A stretch of DNA of 64,000 nucleotides from positions 6,760,501 to 6,824,500 of the forward strand of contig OZ017802.1 in assembly GCA_963969395.1 (NCBI GenBank), given 5' to 3'. The notes beneath the pieces are model-generated. The model had not been told where the DNA came from, ran no database searches, and was given only the letters and a program-made list of their open reading frames with translations. A program made the translations under genes and the position numbers. Below are positions 46,740-59,761 of this stretch, in pieces (position 1 is the stretch's first letter; each line of letters opens with the position of its first letter). This stretch comes from Pseudoscleropodium purum (taxonomy: Eukaryota > Streptophyta > Bryopsida > Hypnales > Brachytheciaceae).

Positions 46740-47660
46740 TACAAGATTAGGCCTTTTCTACCAAAAAACACTCAAAACTGCCATTTCTATAGCAAAATGT
46801 AAAAAAAAATTAATTAATTATTTTTTTCCCTCACATTTTATCATAGGATCTTACACCTAACTAGTAAGGGAATGTGTGGAAAAAATTTCAGAAATTTTGA
46901 TTGTACAGATTGCAAGATATCTATGTTTAAAGTGGAAAAAACAAGTTTTTCAACATATTGTGGGACTAGATTTTCTCGACTTTGAACATATTTTAATTTA
47001 ATTTCTTGCACTACAAAGTTTTGAGCTTTAAATCTATATGGTATAGAATTGACTTGAGAGTCTAGGAAGAAAAAAATAATCAAGAAAAACTTATTTTTTG
47101 TTCTTTAAAAAATTGTTGAGTAGAAGTAGGTATGAGATAAAAGGAAGATTTTAATTATTAATATCTCTAAAATGGAATTAAAATGCACTAATCCCAATGA
47201 TGAGATTGTTTTATCAAGCAAGATAAACCATGTGGAACATTTTTTGGGGAAAAATTGTAAAAATCGCATTTAGAAATGAATCCTTCGAGTTGTTTTCTCA
47301 AAAAGATACTCTAATTGCTCGAAAAACAAGATTGTCCATAACTTTCTCAAAAAAAAATCCAAATGGAATGAATCAAAGCTTTTCATGTACACAAAAATAT
47401 AATCTACAAGGTTAAAATTTTCAGAAACAAATAATTAATATTTTTGAAATTTTTTTGGTTACCGTGTCCTATGTTTTGGGCTTATTTGGACATAACTTTT
47501 GTTCCTCAGAACCAATTGAAAAAAACTATATTCTCATGAAGCTCATCAATTTTTCTATCTTCAAAAAAAGTTTTAAGAAATCAAGAAAAATTTTGAGCCC
47601 GTAGGTACCTATCCAAAATCCCATTTGTCCCCTGAAGGGACAATGGTCCTTTGGGAGTTA
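46740..47660. repeat. Dispersed repeat C-like copy
   Basis: The segment contains GGATCTTACACC, a GTGGAAAAAATTTCAGAAA block, and late words such as AAAATGGAATTAAAATGCAC. It is diverged from the other copies and non-coding. Confidence 0.4.
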
Positions 47661-50336
47661 ACTTATTATACTAGTTGTAGTGAGGATAGACAAAACTCCA
47701 TTTGCAAAGAATTCTTGAACATTTGGTATGAAAATGATCTTTTGTTCTTGAACTTAGCACAAGCCTAAATGGCACCTCTCTCACAATCTTCCTCCTAGGC
47801 TAAATATTCTACCTTAGGTGGTTGTTGTTCCTTCTTTTTGGTTTTTAATGGTCATTGTTCTTTCCAACCAAAAAAAAAAGAAATATGGGGCTAGCAAAAT
47901 TTTCAAATTTTTAATTCCCCAAATTGAAATTACTGTAAATTTTAGGAGCCAAAAAGTGCATTTCACTAGTAGCCAATGTTCAAAGTCTTCTAATTCCCAA
48001 TCATTCAAGAATTTATTTTCTTGTTCACTACTTCAAGACATGTTTCACAACCTTATTAGTTCCAAGCTTGAAAAGGACAAAAAAACACATTATGAGCTTT
48101 TTGTTCAAATATGTTCTGGCTTTGGTTGGAAATACTGCACCATACATGCTGGGCACTGTGTGTGTTTGACAACTAGTACATTTACCTTATAATAAGTTGG
48201 TCCAAAATTTATTGAAATTGAATATGTTGAGATAAGTTTATGTTGGGCACTCCCTAATGCACCACTGTCTTTAAACTACCATCTTCACTCTATGCACATG
48301 TCCCAAATCAATTACGTACCTATGTGAAAGAAACGCTTTTAGGATTAAATTTTGTTCCTTTGTAACTTTTGGATACAATATCCAAATGTTGTGTTTTTTG
48401 GAGCATTGAAGCCTCACTTTACTTGCCATTTTGAAAATATAAACTTTTAAATAGTCTAATAATAGTAATTAGGCACAATAGCAATTAGTGGTAGTTCTAG
48501 GGGTACCTAGGTTAAGCTAAAATTTTTGCCATTTAGAATTTTTTTTCTAAAATGCAACTAGTGATGGAAAGAGTTTTCAATTATGTAGTAATGTGCTTCC
48601 ATTTTATATTTTCCATACATTTGAAAAAATCTACTACAAAAAATTATTTGTGAAACAACAATGCTATCATTTAATTTTTTTGGTTTCAAGGTGTTTCATA
48701 TTTTATGGACCTTTGTTGAATTAGTTATGAATTTAGAATTATATTTGATAGTAACTAATATGTTTATTGTTGGTGTATTGACAAATACAATTGGTACATT
48801 GAAGAAAGAAATATGTAGCTCTATGTTAGAGAATGCTTTTAGAGCTTAACCTATTTTAGGACCACCTACCTTACTCCAAGATTTAGGGTAGCAAAAGGCA
48901 ATAAAGGCAATGCAACAAGGTGGAGAAGGAAAGAGAGGGTTGGTTGTTTCAAGGTAAGGGATCCAAAAGAATGGCTAATCTACATGAATATCTGAGATTA
49001 AGCCACCCCAACTCTAGATCCAAAACCTATATTAAAAACCAACTATTCAATAATCTCATGGATAGGGATTGACTTGCTCCCCAACCTACACCAAGTCTTT
49101 TGCACCTTGTTTCTATAATTTCAATTCAAATGCGGAATGTAAAGAAAATGACATGATTAAAATCCTTCTATTTCAATAGACATGTAGCTATAAGATTTTC
49201 TAGAATTTTTTTTTGAAAAAATTAGAAATATTTGTATCTACTAGCTAGTGTGTATACACTTTTCATATGACCTTGGAACTAGCTCCTTAATCGATAAAAC
49301 CAAAATTTCTTATTATAGCAATCAATAATTCCAATGGCGATTATCATCAATTCTATAGTCTAAGTCTCTAGAAACACACTCAAATAAACTTACTTAACAA
49401 GACTCAAATTTTCTATTAATAGAATAGAAACATCTATTACCATTTATGTAAGCAAGTGAATATAGATGGAGTTAAAATTGTAATTAGATGTTATTATCTC
49501 TGTGTACACAAATGGAAATCATTAATATTAAAAAATAAACAAAACTATTTTGAGAATTTTTGAATTTTCTATAAATTTTCAAAGTCAAGACTAAAAAATC
49601 TTCAAAGTGTTCAATAGGTGCATGTTTGAGGCACTTCAAGAAAGATCCAAAGTCATTCATTAAAACCTTGTTACTTTACAACCATGAAGTGCCATTTGTA
49701 AAGTAGAAGCCATTTGTAGGAAATGGTTTGAAGTCACATTAATGAAACTTTGTTAGTCTCAAATAGGTGGCCAATGGAATTATGTAGTTCTATCTTAATT
49801 CCATATGAAGCACAATTAATTCGGCCGACTGAAATCACCAACATTATTCTAAATCAACAACCCTTTTGCAATAATAGCAATTGCCACAAGCTAAAGTAGA
49901 CCTCTCTACAACCTCTCATTGACCCAAATATGACAAAGCATTGGCTAAAATTCAACACTAGTTTTAAAAAAGAACCAATGGAAATTGATGAGTTATTTGA
50001 AGCTACTAAGAAGAGTTGAAGCATCTTGTACAATACTTCAAAGATGTTTGAGTGGGGATAGTGTCAATAATAGATGTTCCTATGAACTCAACTTTGAAAA
50101 TTCATGATATAATCACACACAAACTCTAAAGATTCTCAAATCAATGTCATTCACTTTTGCTTTCATATACATTGGGATATAATATTCCTCCTGAATGGTG
50201 TCCAAAATTGTTAGTTTGATAAAAAGTGACTGTTTGAGGTGACAATACCTTAGTGACAGTGGTGAACTCTAGACCCTTAAGACTGGTGACCTTCACGTCA
50301 GCTTGCCAGGTCGTTAGTCGACGCTGCCAAGCCAGA
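47661..50336. other. Gene-free interval upstream of the LOX region
   Basis: This is AT-rich DNA. A 124-codon frame at 47,818-48,192 has no recognisable domain and skewed composition, so I do not call it. From about 50,270 the composition becomes GC-normal, probably the distal part of the LOX promoter. Confidence 0.4.
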
Positions 50337-50338
50337 TA

Positions 50339-50683
50339 GCCTGTTTACACTCCTTGTGCCTGCTGGTAGGGAGTCCCAAATTAGACTTGAGTTAAAATGA
50401 CTAAACATGCGGCGCACACGCAGGAAGGAGTTTCGTGACAGCCACTTTCAAGTGGCATGGGACCTACGGTTTGGCAGGGAACCTACCATGAATTGCTATA
50501 AAGGCTACAAATTGTGTGTAGGCGCTTCTTGGAAATGGGCATAAATACCATTCAGTGTAAAGGATTTGGGGCTAAAGGAGGGTTACTTTTTCTGCCTGCC
50601 AGCAGGATGTGGGAACCACTTCCACTCCCTGCCGCAGGCAGATGCTGGTCGCCTGCGCCGGCCAGCAGGGAGTGTAAACGGGC
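50339..50683 (-). mobile_element. TA-flanked MITE, copy 2 (345 bp), in the LOX upstream region
   Basis: The ends GCCTGTTTACACTCC and the reverse complement of GCCCGTTTACACTCCCTGC are flanked by TA on both sides (50,337-50,338 and 50,684-50,685). Its left half matches the reverse complement of copy 1 (CCTACGGTTTGGCAGGGAAC is shared). GC-normal DNA lies on both sides, so it appears to split the LOX promoter about 240 bp upstream of the TATA box. Confidence 0.7.
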
Positions 50684-50925
50684 TAAGAGTCTTGGGCAAG
50701 AACTCCCACGGTCCCACCTTCTTCTCGCCGCGACTCCTGATCCCGGGTATTAGATTGTCTATTTTGCGCGTGGTCTTTTTCGTTCCTGACACACAAGCCA
50801 ATATTAGTCTCCGTTCCGGTCATCGTTGCCAGAGAATAGTTGTACTCCATTCCAAAGAAACCAGTTTTGGTATCAATGCAGCGCACACACAGTAAAACGT
50901 GGAAGCCGCTGGCAGAGTTTGGTAC

Positions 50926-50932
50926 TATATAG
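50926..50932 (+). promoter_or_regulatory. Putative LOX TATA box
   Basis: TATATAG sits 132 bp upstream of the chosen LOX start codon. A CCAAT-like word lies about 130 bp farther upstream (near 50,793). If transcription starts about 30 bp downstream, the leader is around 100 nt. Confidence 0.45.
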
Positions 50933-50960
50933 CTGAGTGTGGCCATCGAGATTTGTAGAT

Positions 50961-51260
50961 ATGTTGCTCAGTCAGACTTTCAAGAGTGTGGGATCGAAGC
51001 GCGGCCTCCAGCTTCTGTGGCAATCGAGATTGTTTCGTCTTGAGTCAGCCTCGGAACATGAAGAAGGCGATGGAGGCTCGCGCTTCGCTGAGAGAAGGGT
51101 GGCTGGAGACGGCCTCCTCGAAGTTGGAGGCTGTGGGCGGCTTTCTGGAGAAGAAGCTGCATGGGAATACTGTGGACACAACTGCTCCAGCAGGGGACCA
51201 GGTGGTGTACAAGGGCACGGTCACTATTATGAAGAAACTGAAGTTTCTGGATGTGATTGA
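50961..51260 (+). other. Overlapping upstream ORF in the LOX leader
   Basis: An ATG at 50,961 opens a different frame that overlaps the LOX start and runs to 51,260. It falls at or close to the predicted transcription start, so it may or may not be in the mRNA. If included it could reduce LOX translation. The peptide resembles nothing known. Confidence 0.25.
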
Positions 51261-54200
51261 TCGCGGGGCGGATCTTCTAGACGACGCCAGCGAGCTGTTT
51301 GGAAAACGCGTGAAGATTCAGCTCGTCAGCACCGAGATTGACCCAAGTATGTCTCAAAAGCTTGGAAGTGCTATGAATTGATGCGTGCATTCCTGTGAAT
51401 CCTAGAATTGGCCGGAATCAGACGTGCGTCATGAGTTTCCAAAGTCTGGAGAGATAAGGAAATTTGGGATCGAAGTTGTGAAACTTTTGGCTATGGTGCA
51501 TATGTTTGCAGGCACTGGTAAGGCGTTCGTGAGCAAGGAGTCGCCGATCGAGAAGTGGGTCGCTACGCTGGAGACCTTGGCGGCGCAGGACCTCAAGTAC
51601 AAGATTGAATTCGCCGTACCGAAGAATTTCGGCGTTCCCGGAGCCATCATCGTGAAGAACGAGCACCCGAACGAGTTTCTGCTGCTGTCGTTCAATCTCG
51701 TCCTTCCCGACCAGAGCGAAGCGCATTACATTACGAACTCGTGGGTGTACAAAACGGGAGACGAGGGCCGCATCTTCTTCCTCAACAAGGTATGCACATT
51801 CCAAACCAATGCCAAGGGAACCAGTTCGACGTGCTGTTGAAATTTCCATTCTGTCTTTACAGGAGCAAATGTTGGTGTAAGAGAGAGAAGGCATTTTGAG
51901 ATTAGAGCATTGAAGATACCGACGGTTCCAATGCTTCGTAAGTGATTTTGTCTCGGAGCATCCGTTGTAATCGAAGCTTTTGTTAACAGATAAGCTTTGC
52001 TGTTCATTTGGCGATGCTTGCAGGCTTACTTGCCGGATGCCACACCGGCGTCGCTGAAGGAGCTTCGCGCGAAAGAGCTTGCGAATCTGCGAGGTGACGG
52101 AACGGGTGAACGCAAACCCAGCGACCGCATCTACGACTACGCCATTTACAACGACTTGGGTGACCCCGACAAGGGCAAGGATTTGAGTCGCCCTGCATTG
52201 GGTGGCAACGCGAAGCTCCCTTACCCTCGCCGAATGCGAACTGGGCGAGCACCTACGAAGACGGGTAAGCCGCTCCTCTTGTAACCAAGTTTTCTACCTA
52301 TTGCTTCAATTTTCTCTAATTTGTTTGGAATTGGACAGTACTGATGTTGTGTATTCTCGACGCAGATCCTTCGGCCGAGGTACGAGGTAAAGACGCCTTC
52401 TACATCCCGCGGGATGAATGCTTCGACCGCTCCAAGATGTCGGACTTCACGGCGGACGGTTTGCGCTCCGCTGGCCATAGTCTGCAATCGAAGTTGGCGA
52501 TTAGATTGGGGAAAACAGAGTTTTCTACCGAAGCGGAGATTAAGAAGTTGTTCGTGAAGAGCGGTCAGAATCCCGGCGGGCTCAACAATGTCTTACCGGA
52601 TGCCCCGGATGTCGAGACACATGACCAGTTCCCACTCGTGTTTTTGCAGGAATTCATAAAGCCGGATGGGAAGTTGAACACTCCGACCGAGTACCCCGTG
52701 CCGCGAGTCTTACAACGTAAGTTCCAGTGCTATTTACACTTCGGATTGGTCTTGTCTGGGTCCTTGTTTTTGCAGTTTTGGGTCCGGCGCCGTGTTCACA
52801 TTCAGGCTGCTTTGGAGGGAGTTTTTGTGTGTAGCTCTCTGACTGATCGCTGCGCTGTTTGGTTTGTGGATGTGATCAGACGATGACAATGCATGGCGAC
52901 ACAACGACGAGTTCGCTCGCGAGTTTTTGGCAGGTCTTAACCCTGTGGTCATTAAGCTTGTCAAGGTCCGTATTCTACACCTTGTTTCCCTTGGAAGTTT
53001 CGACGCAGATTCAAATTTCGGCACCGGAGTGCAAACTGAGCAAGTGTGCCACTGATGTGCAGGAATTTCCGATTAAAAGTTCATTGGAGGAATTTAAATG
53101 CCCCGTTTCGGCAATCACCGCAAAGCACATCGAAGACGAATTAGATGGTCTCAGCGTTGAAGAGGTAAATCGCATTCGCACTGATTGCGAACCCTAAACA
53201 CAATGCAATCTGGTTTTAGGGTTCAGTGATCCGGACTCTGACTTCCTCTCCGTCTGTACAGGCTGTGGAAAACAAGAAATTGTTTGTGGCCGATTACCAC
53301 GATTCGTTTCTTCCGTTTGTGGAGAGAATCAACAAACTGGAGAATGCGAGAGCCTACGCCACCCGGGCTCTCTTTTTCTTGACCAAGGAGCAGACGTTGA
53401 AGGTGCTTGCACTGGAGTTGGCTCTCCCCCCCAAGACCCCCGGCGGACCTCTGAATGCACGCGTGTTTTTGCCCCCCAAGGATACCTCCAAGGTCGATTA
53501 CTTGTGGGAGATGGCGAAAGCTCACATTTCCAACAACGATATCGCTGCGCATCAAGTATTCAGCCATTTGTAAGTGGCATCATTCCACACTATTCTTGCA
53601 TATTGTTTTTGTGTGACAAACCTTTGTCTGTTCTATTCGTGCTCGGTAGCTGAGTTCTTTGGATTGTTTTCTTGTGCAGCACAAAGTGCCATGCTGTGAC
53701 TGAAGCTGCTATCATCACTTCGAATCGCTGCTTGAGCAAGATGCATCCCATCATGCAGCTGATGGCGCCGCATTTCAAGAGCACTTTGGAAATTAATCGT
53801 CAAGCTCGTAACCGACTCATCTGTGCAGGGGGCCAGATCGAGACTCATTTCACGCCTCGTTCTTATGCCATGGAGATGGGCGCTGTTAATTACCGAGACG
53901 CTTGGACGTTTGAGTCACAAGCGTTACCGAAAGACTTAGTCGCCAGGTATCTTCCTTTGACTCTTAGGGTCTGGATTTCGGATTCTAGGTTTGGAATATT
54001 CGAGCGGATACTGACTCGTTGTGCGTCCCGTGGTGCAGGGGGATGGCTGAGGAAGACCCGTCCTCCAAGCATGGCGTGAAGCTTCTGATAGAAGACTACC
54101 CTTACGCAGCAGATGGGCTTGAGCTTTGGACGGCCATCAAGGGATGGAACAAGGAGTACGTTGACATCTATTACAAGGATGACAGCGTTGTTCTAAGCGA

Positions 54201-55242
54201 TACAGAGCTTCAGGAATGGTTCAAAGAGCTCCGGGAGAAAGGCCACGAAGACAAGAAGGATGCGGAGGGATGGCCGGTGCTGGACTCCAAGGAGAGCCTC
54301 GTGGAGATTCTAACAACAATGCAATGGATTCCGTCGTGCCAGCATGCGGCTGTCAACTTTGGCCAGTTTGACTACGCCGGGTACATGCCCCATCATCCTA
54401 CAATTGTGCGCCGGCTTATTCCCGAGGAGGGCACCCCTGAATGGAATGAGATGATCAAGAACCCAGAGAAGGCTTACTTGCGGTCTCTTGCCAACATCGA
54501 CTCCACCACCACAGCTATGACTGTGTACGAAATTTTGTCCGCCCATTCTCCCAAAGAGGAGTACATTGGGGAGCGTCCCGAGGAGTGGACCGACAACGAA
54601 GAGGTATACTCCCTTCCGTTATTTCTCTTCCTACCCGGAGTACAACTTTCGAATGAACTCTCCAGCAGCGTTTGTGTTGTTCGTAATGTAAAGTCTCCAT
54701 TCACCAGACAGCAAATACGAGAACGAGAGGTTCCATTCACCATAACTGTGAACTTTGATCCTTCCCTAACAACATTCTAGATCCTTGTCTCATCTGAACT
54801 TCTGCACATTTAGCAGCTACAAGTCAGTTACAGACAGCCGAATGTCCATGGATTATGAATTTTTTGCATTTTGGAACAAATCAAAGTTCACTTGCAAGGT
54901 AGTTGGATTCTCATCCATAAGTTATGATGAATGATGACTTTACATTATGAATAACTCATCTAATGTGAAGTTTTCATTTATCATGTGAAGTTTCCATTTT
55001 ATCATAATTAGATTAGTGATAGTTTATTAAGTGAAATTTTTTGTTGTGATGTTTAGACTAAGGCTGCATTCAAGCGCTTCACAGCCAAGATTGGTGAGGT
55101 AGACCAATTGATCAAGACCCGCAATGCAGACAAGACTTTGAAAAACCGATATGGAGTTGTGAACCTGCCATACCAACTCTTCCGACCCAAATCAAAGCCC
55201 GGGGTGACATTCATGGGTGTTCCCAATAGTATCACTATTTAG
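51058..55242 (+). CDS. LOX: Lipoxygenase, ten exons, 890 aa
   Basis: Adds O2 to polyunsaturated fatty acids (linoleate, linolenate) to give hydroperoxides, the first step of oxylipin synthesis. Exons: 51058-51346, 51512-51789, 52024-52264, 52366-52716, 52880-52965, 53063-53164, 53262-53569, 53680-53946, 54039-54603 and 55057-55242. All introns are GT-AG, and the total of 2,673 nt is an exact multiple of three. An N-terminal PLAT/LH2 domain (about residues 45-185) precedes the catalytic domain. The iron ligands are all present: H551 and H556 (SHFTKCH), H743 and N747 (HAAVN), and the C-terminal Ile890 (NSITI). Length and spacing fit soybean LOX-1. [17 protein letters not shown] is conserved, but TSNR replaces the usual ATHR after the first His pair. 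No obvious plastid transit peptide suggests a cytosolic enzyme. Positional specificity (9 or 13) cannot be called. The ATG at 51,058 was chosen as first in frame; 51,070 is an alternative. Confidence 0.92.
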
Positions 55243-56860
55243 ACCTTTCAATCTCTAAGAAATTAAGGTTGTGAATATGGTGCAAGAGCTTGGATTGTGA
55301 TCTAACTATTTTGAAGTATACTATTGTGTGTTTCAATCTGTTGATTAGACTCTTTTTGTAGTGGCACAATATGGTACTAATTCAAAATCAAGTTGAACAA
55401 TATGAATTCATGTTCAACTATTAAGTGGAGTGTGTTAAGAATTCCATTTGCATATTGTATGCATTTCAATAGATTTTTCAATGTTTGAGCAATATTTGGC
55501 AATGTTACAAAACAAATAGTTGAAGTCATGCCGGAAGTGATTCAAACTTGTGTCTATACTAAACAATTTTTTTACTATTAATATATAGTAAATTACATCC
55601 ATTATGTGGACTAATAGTTATTGCTTTAAAATGGCTATTTTCCCCTAATATTGGATTTTAGAGTAGTTTTAACTTGGAAGTCTCAAGGCCATTTTTTTCC
55701 AAAAATAAATTTTCATTTTCATTTTCGTTCTAAATAAGAAAATTTCTAGAAATTTGTTTTTGCAAATCCAATTGTAGTTTCTTGCATTAGATTAGTATAA
55801 GAATGTTTTGAAGAAATATCAAAAACTTTAACCATATCAATTACATTCTATAAGTGTTGAAAGTTAAGAAAACAAGTTTTTTGCTATGAGCTTTTGCTAT
55901 GAGCTTGATTAGAATATGAAATTATAAATCTTCTTAACTTAAAATTTTTGTATAAACTATTACAAATTGAGAATTTAAATTTTCATATTAAAGAACTGAA
56001 TTAAAATTTGGAAAAAGTAATTTCAATTCCTCTCTCTATGGTTTGTATTTTTAAAAATTGTTAAGTGAAAATAGGTACCAAATAGAAGGAAAAACTAAAT
56101 TGTTCATAGCTCTAAGATGGAATTGAAACACACTTATTCTAATGGTGGAATTGCTCTAGCAAACAAAGAATAGACACAATTGAACTTTTTTTTTGAGAAT
56201 TTTGAAAATTGAGCTCATAAGCTAAAGCAATACATTATTTTCTCAAGAAGATGCTAGACTGCCTACAAATGAAGATGTTACACAACTTTCTCATCACTAA
56301 TCTAAATTGATTGAATCAAGTCTTTCCAAATAGATAAAAATATAATCTACAAGAAACAAAGTTTAAAATTTATTATTTCAAATTGTTGCCCAAGCTCAAG
56401 TATTTTGAGCTTATTGTGGCACATCTATGGATGTCTAGTGTCTACGTCCGCCCATTTTGAGGTGCCTAGGGACATAGAAACTTAACTCAGTTTAGTCCAA
56501 TCCCATCCAATAGACGGGTGGAGTGGTGGACAAGGCAGATAGGTAGGTCAAGTGGTCAGGGTAGGTGGGCAATCGAGAAAAAAATGGTTGGACAGAAAGC
56601 AATCGAGCGGATGCCAATCCAAACCAATAAAAAACTTCTTTTGTCATTTGCAGCCTCAATTTTGGAATTTTGAGGCATGCAATACACCATTGGAAAGGTC
56701 TCAAAAATAGCTTTCTAATGGTACATTACATGCCCTAAAAATCCAAAAAATCAAATCGCAAATGATAGAAAAGGTTGTAGCAAATACATTTTCAATGTCA
56801 CAATAGTTGTCCATTTAGCTATTTGCTAGGTGGATGGGCGAATGGCTAAACCGATAACCC
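55243..56860. other. LOX 3' flank and outer repeat units
   Basis: This AT-rich DNA contains no gene. From about 56,450, imperfect tandem units of about 240 bp appear (words GCAAATGATAGAAAAGG, TTTTCAATGTCACAA, AAGGAGCAAAAAA) and lead into the palindrome. Confidence 0.45.
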
Positions 56861-59761
56861 CATGAAGGAGCAAAAAATTTCATCTTTTATTTGCAACCTT
56901 AATTTTTAAATTTTTTGGGCATGTAATACACCATTGAAAAGTTCTCAAAAATACCTTTCCAATGGTATTTAAACGCCCCAAAAATCCAAAAAATCAGATC
57001 ACAAATGACCAAAAAAACATGGTAGCAAATGCATTTTCAATGTCACAACAGTTGTATGCTCAACTGTCCGTTCGGCAAACAGGCGGACGATTGGATAGAC
57101 AACCTCATGAAGGAGTAAAAAACTTCATTTGCCATTTGCGACCTCAATTTTGAAATTTTGAGGCATGTAATATACCATTGAAAAGGTATTGGACTCCAAA
57201 AATTTAGATCGCGAATGACAAATGAAGTTAGCTACAAATGCATAATGAACTTTTGCTCTACTATTTGCTTGGTTGTCCCTCATTTATTAAAACATTGGAT
57301 TCTAGAAAGTACGGTTTCACTTTCTAAATTTTACTTAATGCTACACATATTCAATGTATCATGCATGTATGAATATGTAAGTCATGTGGTTTCTACACAT
57401 TTAAAATTGCAAATTCTATACCCTAAACCCTAATGCTAAATTTACATTGCTTGTAAATCTTTTTTAAATATTGATGCAACGTGTGGACTGTGGAATATGT
57501 TTCACCTTCAATTTTGTTTAGATGAAATTATTAGAAAGTACTACATATGTAGATCTCAATGACTTATTTTTTGATGTTTTGAATGTGATTTTGGTTTATC
57601 TTCATCAAGTCATCTATTATTTTGTAGCAATTATTCAAATGTAGAACATGCAATTATAATTTAAAGTATTTATTTAAGTTTGTTGAAAAATGTATTGAAA
57701 GTTTGAAACACCAAGCTATGATTAGTACAGGCAATTGTATTATTTTTTAAACTATTAGAGGATGCTAGTAAAAACAATTTAACATTTTATCATAACTTTT
57801 GACAAAATCATCTATACATGCATAAGTTTTATTCTTACCCTTTAGTATGAAACTTTTATATTATATGGGCTTTATATACAATCACTTCAAATGAATTTTA
57901 GTCCAATCTCATAGGATATAGTTGGTTTAAAATCACAAACAAATTAAAAATGTAATTTAATACATAAAATGAATATTTTGAAAACAATAAAATCTCCAAA
58001 ATACTAATTTTATGAATTCTTTTATTACATATCCCATTGGCAACATTTGTATTATATGTAGGGTTGACAGGACGGTCGGACGTCCGGGACGTCCGGACGC
58101 GGACGCTATGTCCGCAGCGTTTGCTAACATTCGCGGTCCCAGCGGACGCAGCATCCGCCGGGACCGCTCCGCCTGTCTGCCCCGCCCCACCCGTTCGCCT
58201 TCCGACGGCGGGAGGGCCACTGCGTCCGCTGGCGTCCATGAGGACGGACGTCCGGGTTACGGACGCTATTTTGGGGCGGACATACTGATTTGTCAACCCT
58301 GATTATATGACAGGGTTATAGGCATTCAAACGTTTTACAGAAAGGCTTTTGTAAAAATTAATATTAGATTAAAAAGTCTCAAAAGTTAAAGGGGGATCAA
58401 ATTAAATATGAAATAAGTGTAAAGAATGTGGGGGTCCTTATATATTAAAAAAACATTCATAAATCATATAAAGAATTCAAACACCTATACATAATTTGTA
58501 GATTTTATATAAAATTTTCCCTCTTATAAAAATTAAATTTTAAAAGATACTTCTTTAAGTTTGATAGCTCAACCTATTGAACCTATGAGACATGTAATAA
58601 AAGAGTTCATAAAATTAGTATTTTGGAGATTTTATTGTTTTCAAAATATTCATTTTATGTATTAAATTACATTTTTAATTTGTTTGTGATTTTAAACCAA
58701 CTATATCCTATGAAATTGGACTAAAATTCATTTGAAGTGATTGTATATAAAGCCCATATAATATAAAAGTTTCATACTAAAGGGTAAGAATAAAACTTAT
58801 GCATGTATAGATGATTTTGTCAAAAGTTATGATAAAATGTTAAATTGTTTTTACTAGCATCCTCTAATAGTTTAAAAAATAATACAATTGCCTGTACTAA
58901 TCATAGCTTGGTGTTTCAAACTTTCAATACATTTTTCAACAAACTTAAATAAATACTTTAAATTATAATTGCATGTTCTACATTTGAATAATTGCTACAA
59001 AATAATAGATGACTTGATGAAGATAAACCAAAATCACATTCAAAACATCAAAAAATAAGTCATTGAGATCTACATATGTAGTACTTTCTAATAATTTCAT
59101 CTAAACAAAATTGAAGGTGAAACATATTCCACAGTCCACACGTTGCATCAATATTTAAAAAAGATTTACAAGCAATGTAAATTTAGCATTAGGGTTTAGG
59201 GTATAGAATTTGCAATTTTAAATGTGTAGAAACCACATGACTTACATATTCATACATGCATGATACATTGAATATGTGTAGCATTAAGTAAAATTTAGAA
59301 AGTGAAACCGTACTTTCTAGAATCCAATGTTTTAATAAATGAGGGACAACCAAGCAAATAGTAGAGCAAAAGTTCATTATGCATTTGTAGCTAACTTCAT
59401 TTGTCATTCGCGATCTAAATTTTTGGAGTCCAATACCTTTTCAATGGTATATTACATGCCTCAAAATTTCAAAATTGAGGTCGCAAATGGCAAATGAAGT
59501 TTTTTACTCCTTCATGAGGTTGTCTATCCAATCGTCCGCCTGTTTGCCGAACGGACAGTTGAGCATACAACTGTTGTGACATTGAAAATGCATTTGCTAC
59601 CATGTTTTTTTGGTCATTTGTGATCTGATTTTTTGGATTTTTGGGGCGTTTAAATACCATTGGAAAGGTATTTTTGAGAACTTTTCAATGGTGTATTACA
59701 TGCCCAAAAAATTTAAAAATTAAGGTTGCAAATAAAAGATGAAATTTTTTGCTCCTTCATG
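56861..59761. repeat. 2.9-kb near-perfect palindrome (arms about 1.18 kb)
   Basis: The arms 56,861-58,036 and 58,586-59,761 are reverse complements with only a few differences by eye. Frames of 72 and 63 codons read the same from both. The loop is about 550 bp. The outer 0.4 kb of each arm consists of the same 240-bp tandem units that continue, more diverged, to about 56,450 and 60,110. No transposase ORF and no target duplication were found. It may be a long-TIR transposon, an inverted duplication, or arms kept alike by gene conversion. Confidence 0.8.
58059..58301. mobile_element. hAT-type MITE (243 bp), very GC-rich
   Basis: It begins TAGGGTTGACA and ends TGTCAACCCTG, with the perfect 8-bp target duplication ATTATATG (58,051-58,058 and 58,302-58,309). 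An 8-bp duplication and (T/C)AGGG ends are typical of hAT. The interior is roughly two-thirds GC in a surround near 30 percent, and it is packed with GGACG and GGACGTCC words. It has no coding potential and lies in the loop of the large palindrome. Confidence 0.85.

Noticed and set aside
47818..48192. 124-codon plus-strand frame as a small gene
   Set aside because: AT-driven composition, no domain, no promoter context and adjacency to repeat C-like DNA.
50961..51057. ATG at 50,961 as the LOX start codon
   Set aside because: It is out of frame with the lipoxygenase exons and would need an extra, unsupported splice.
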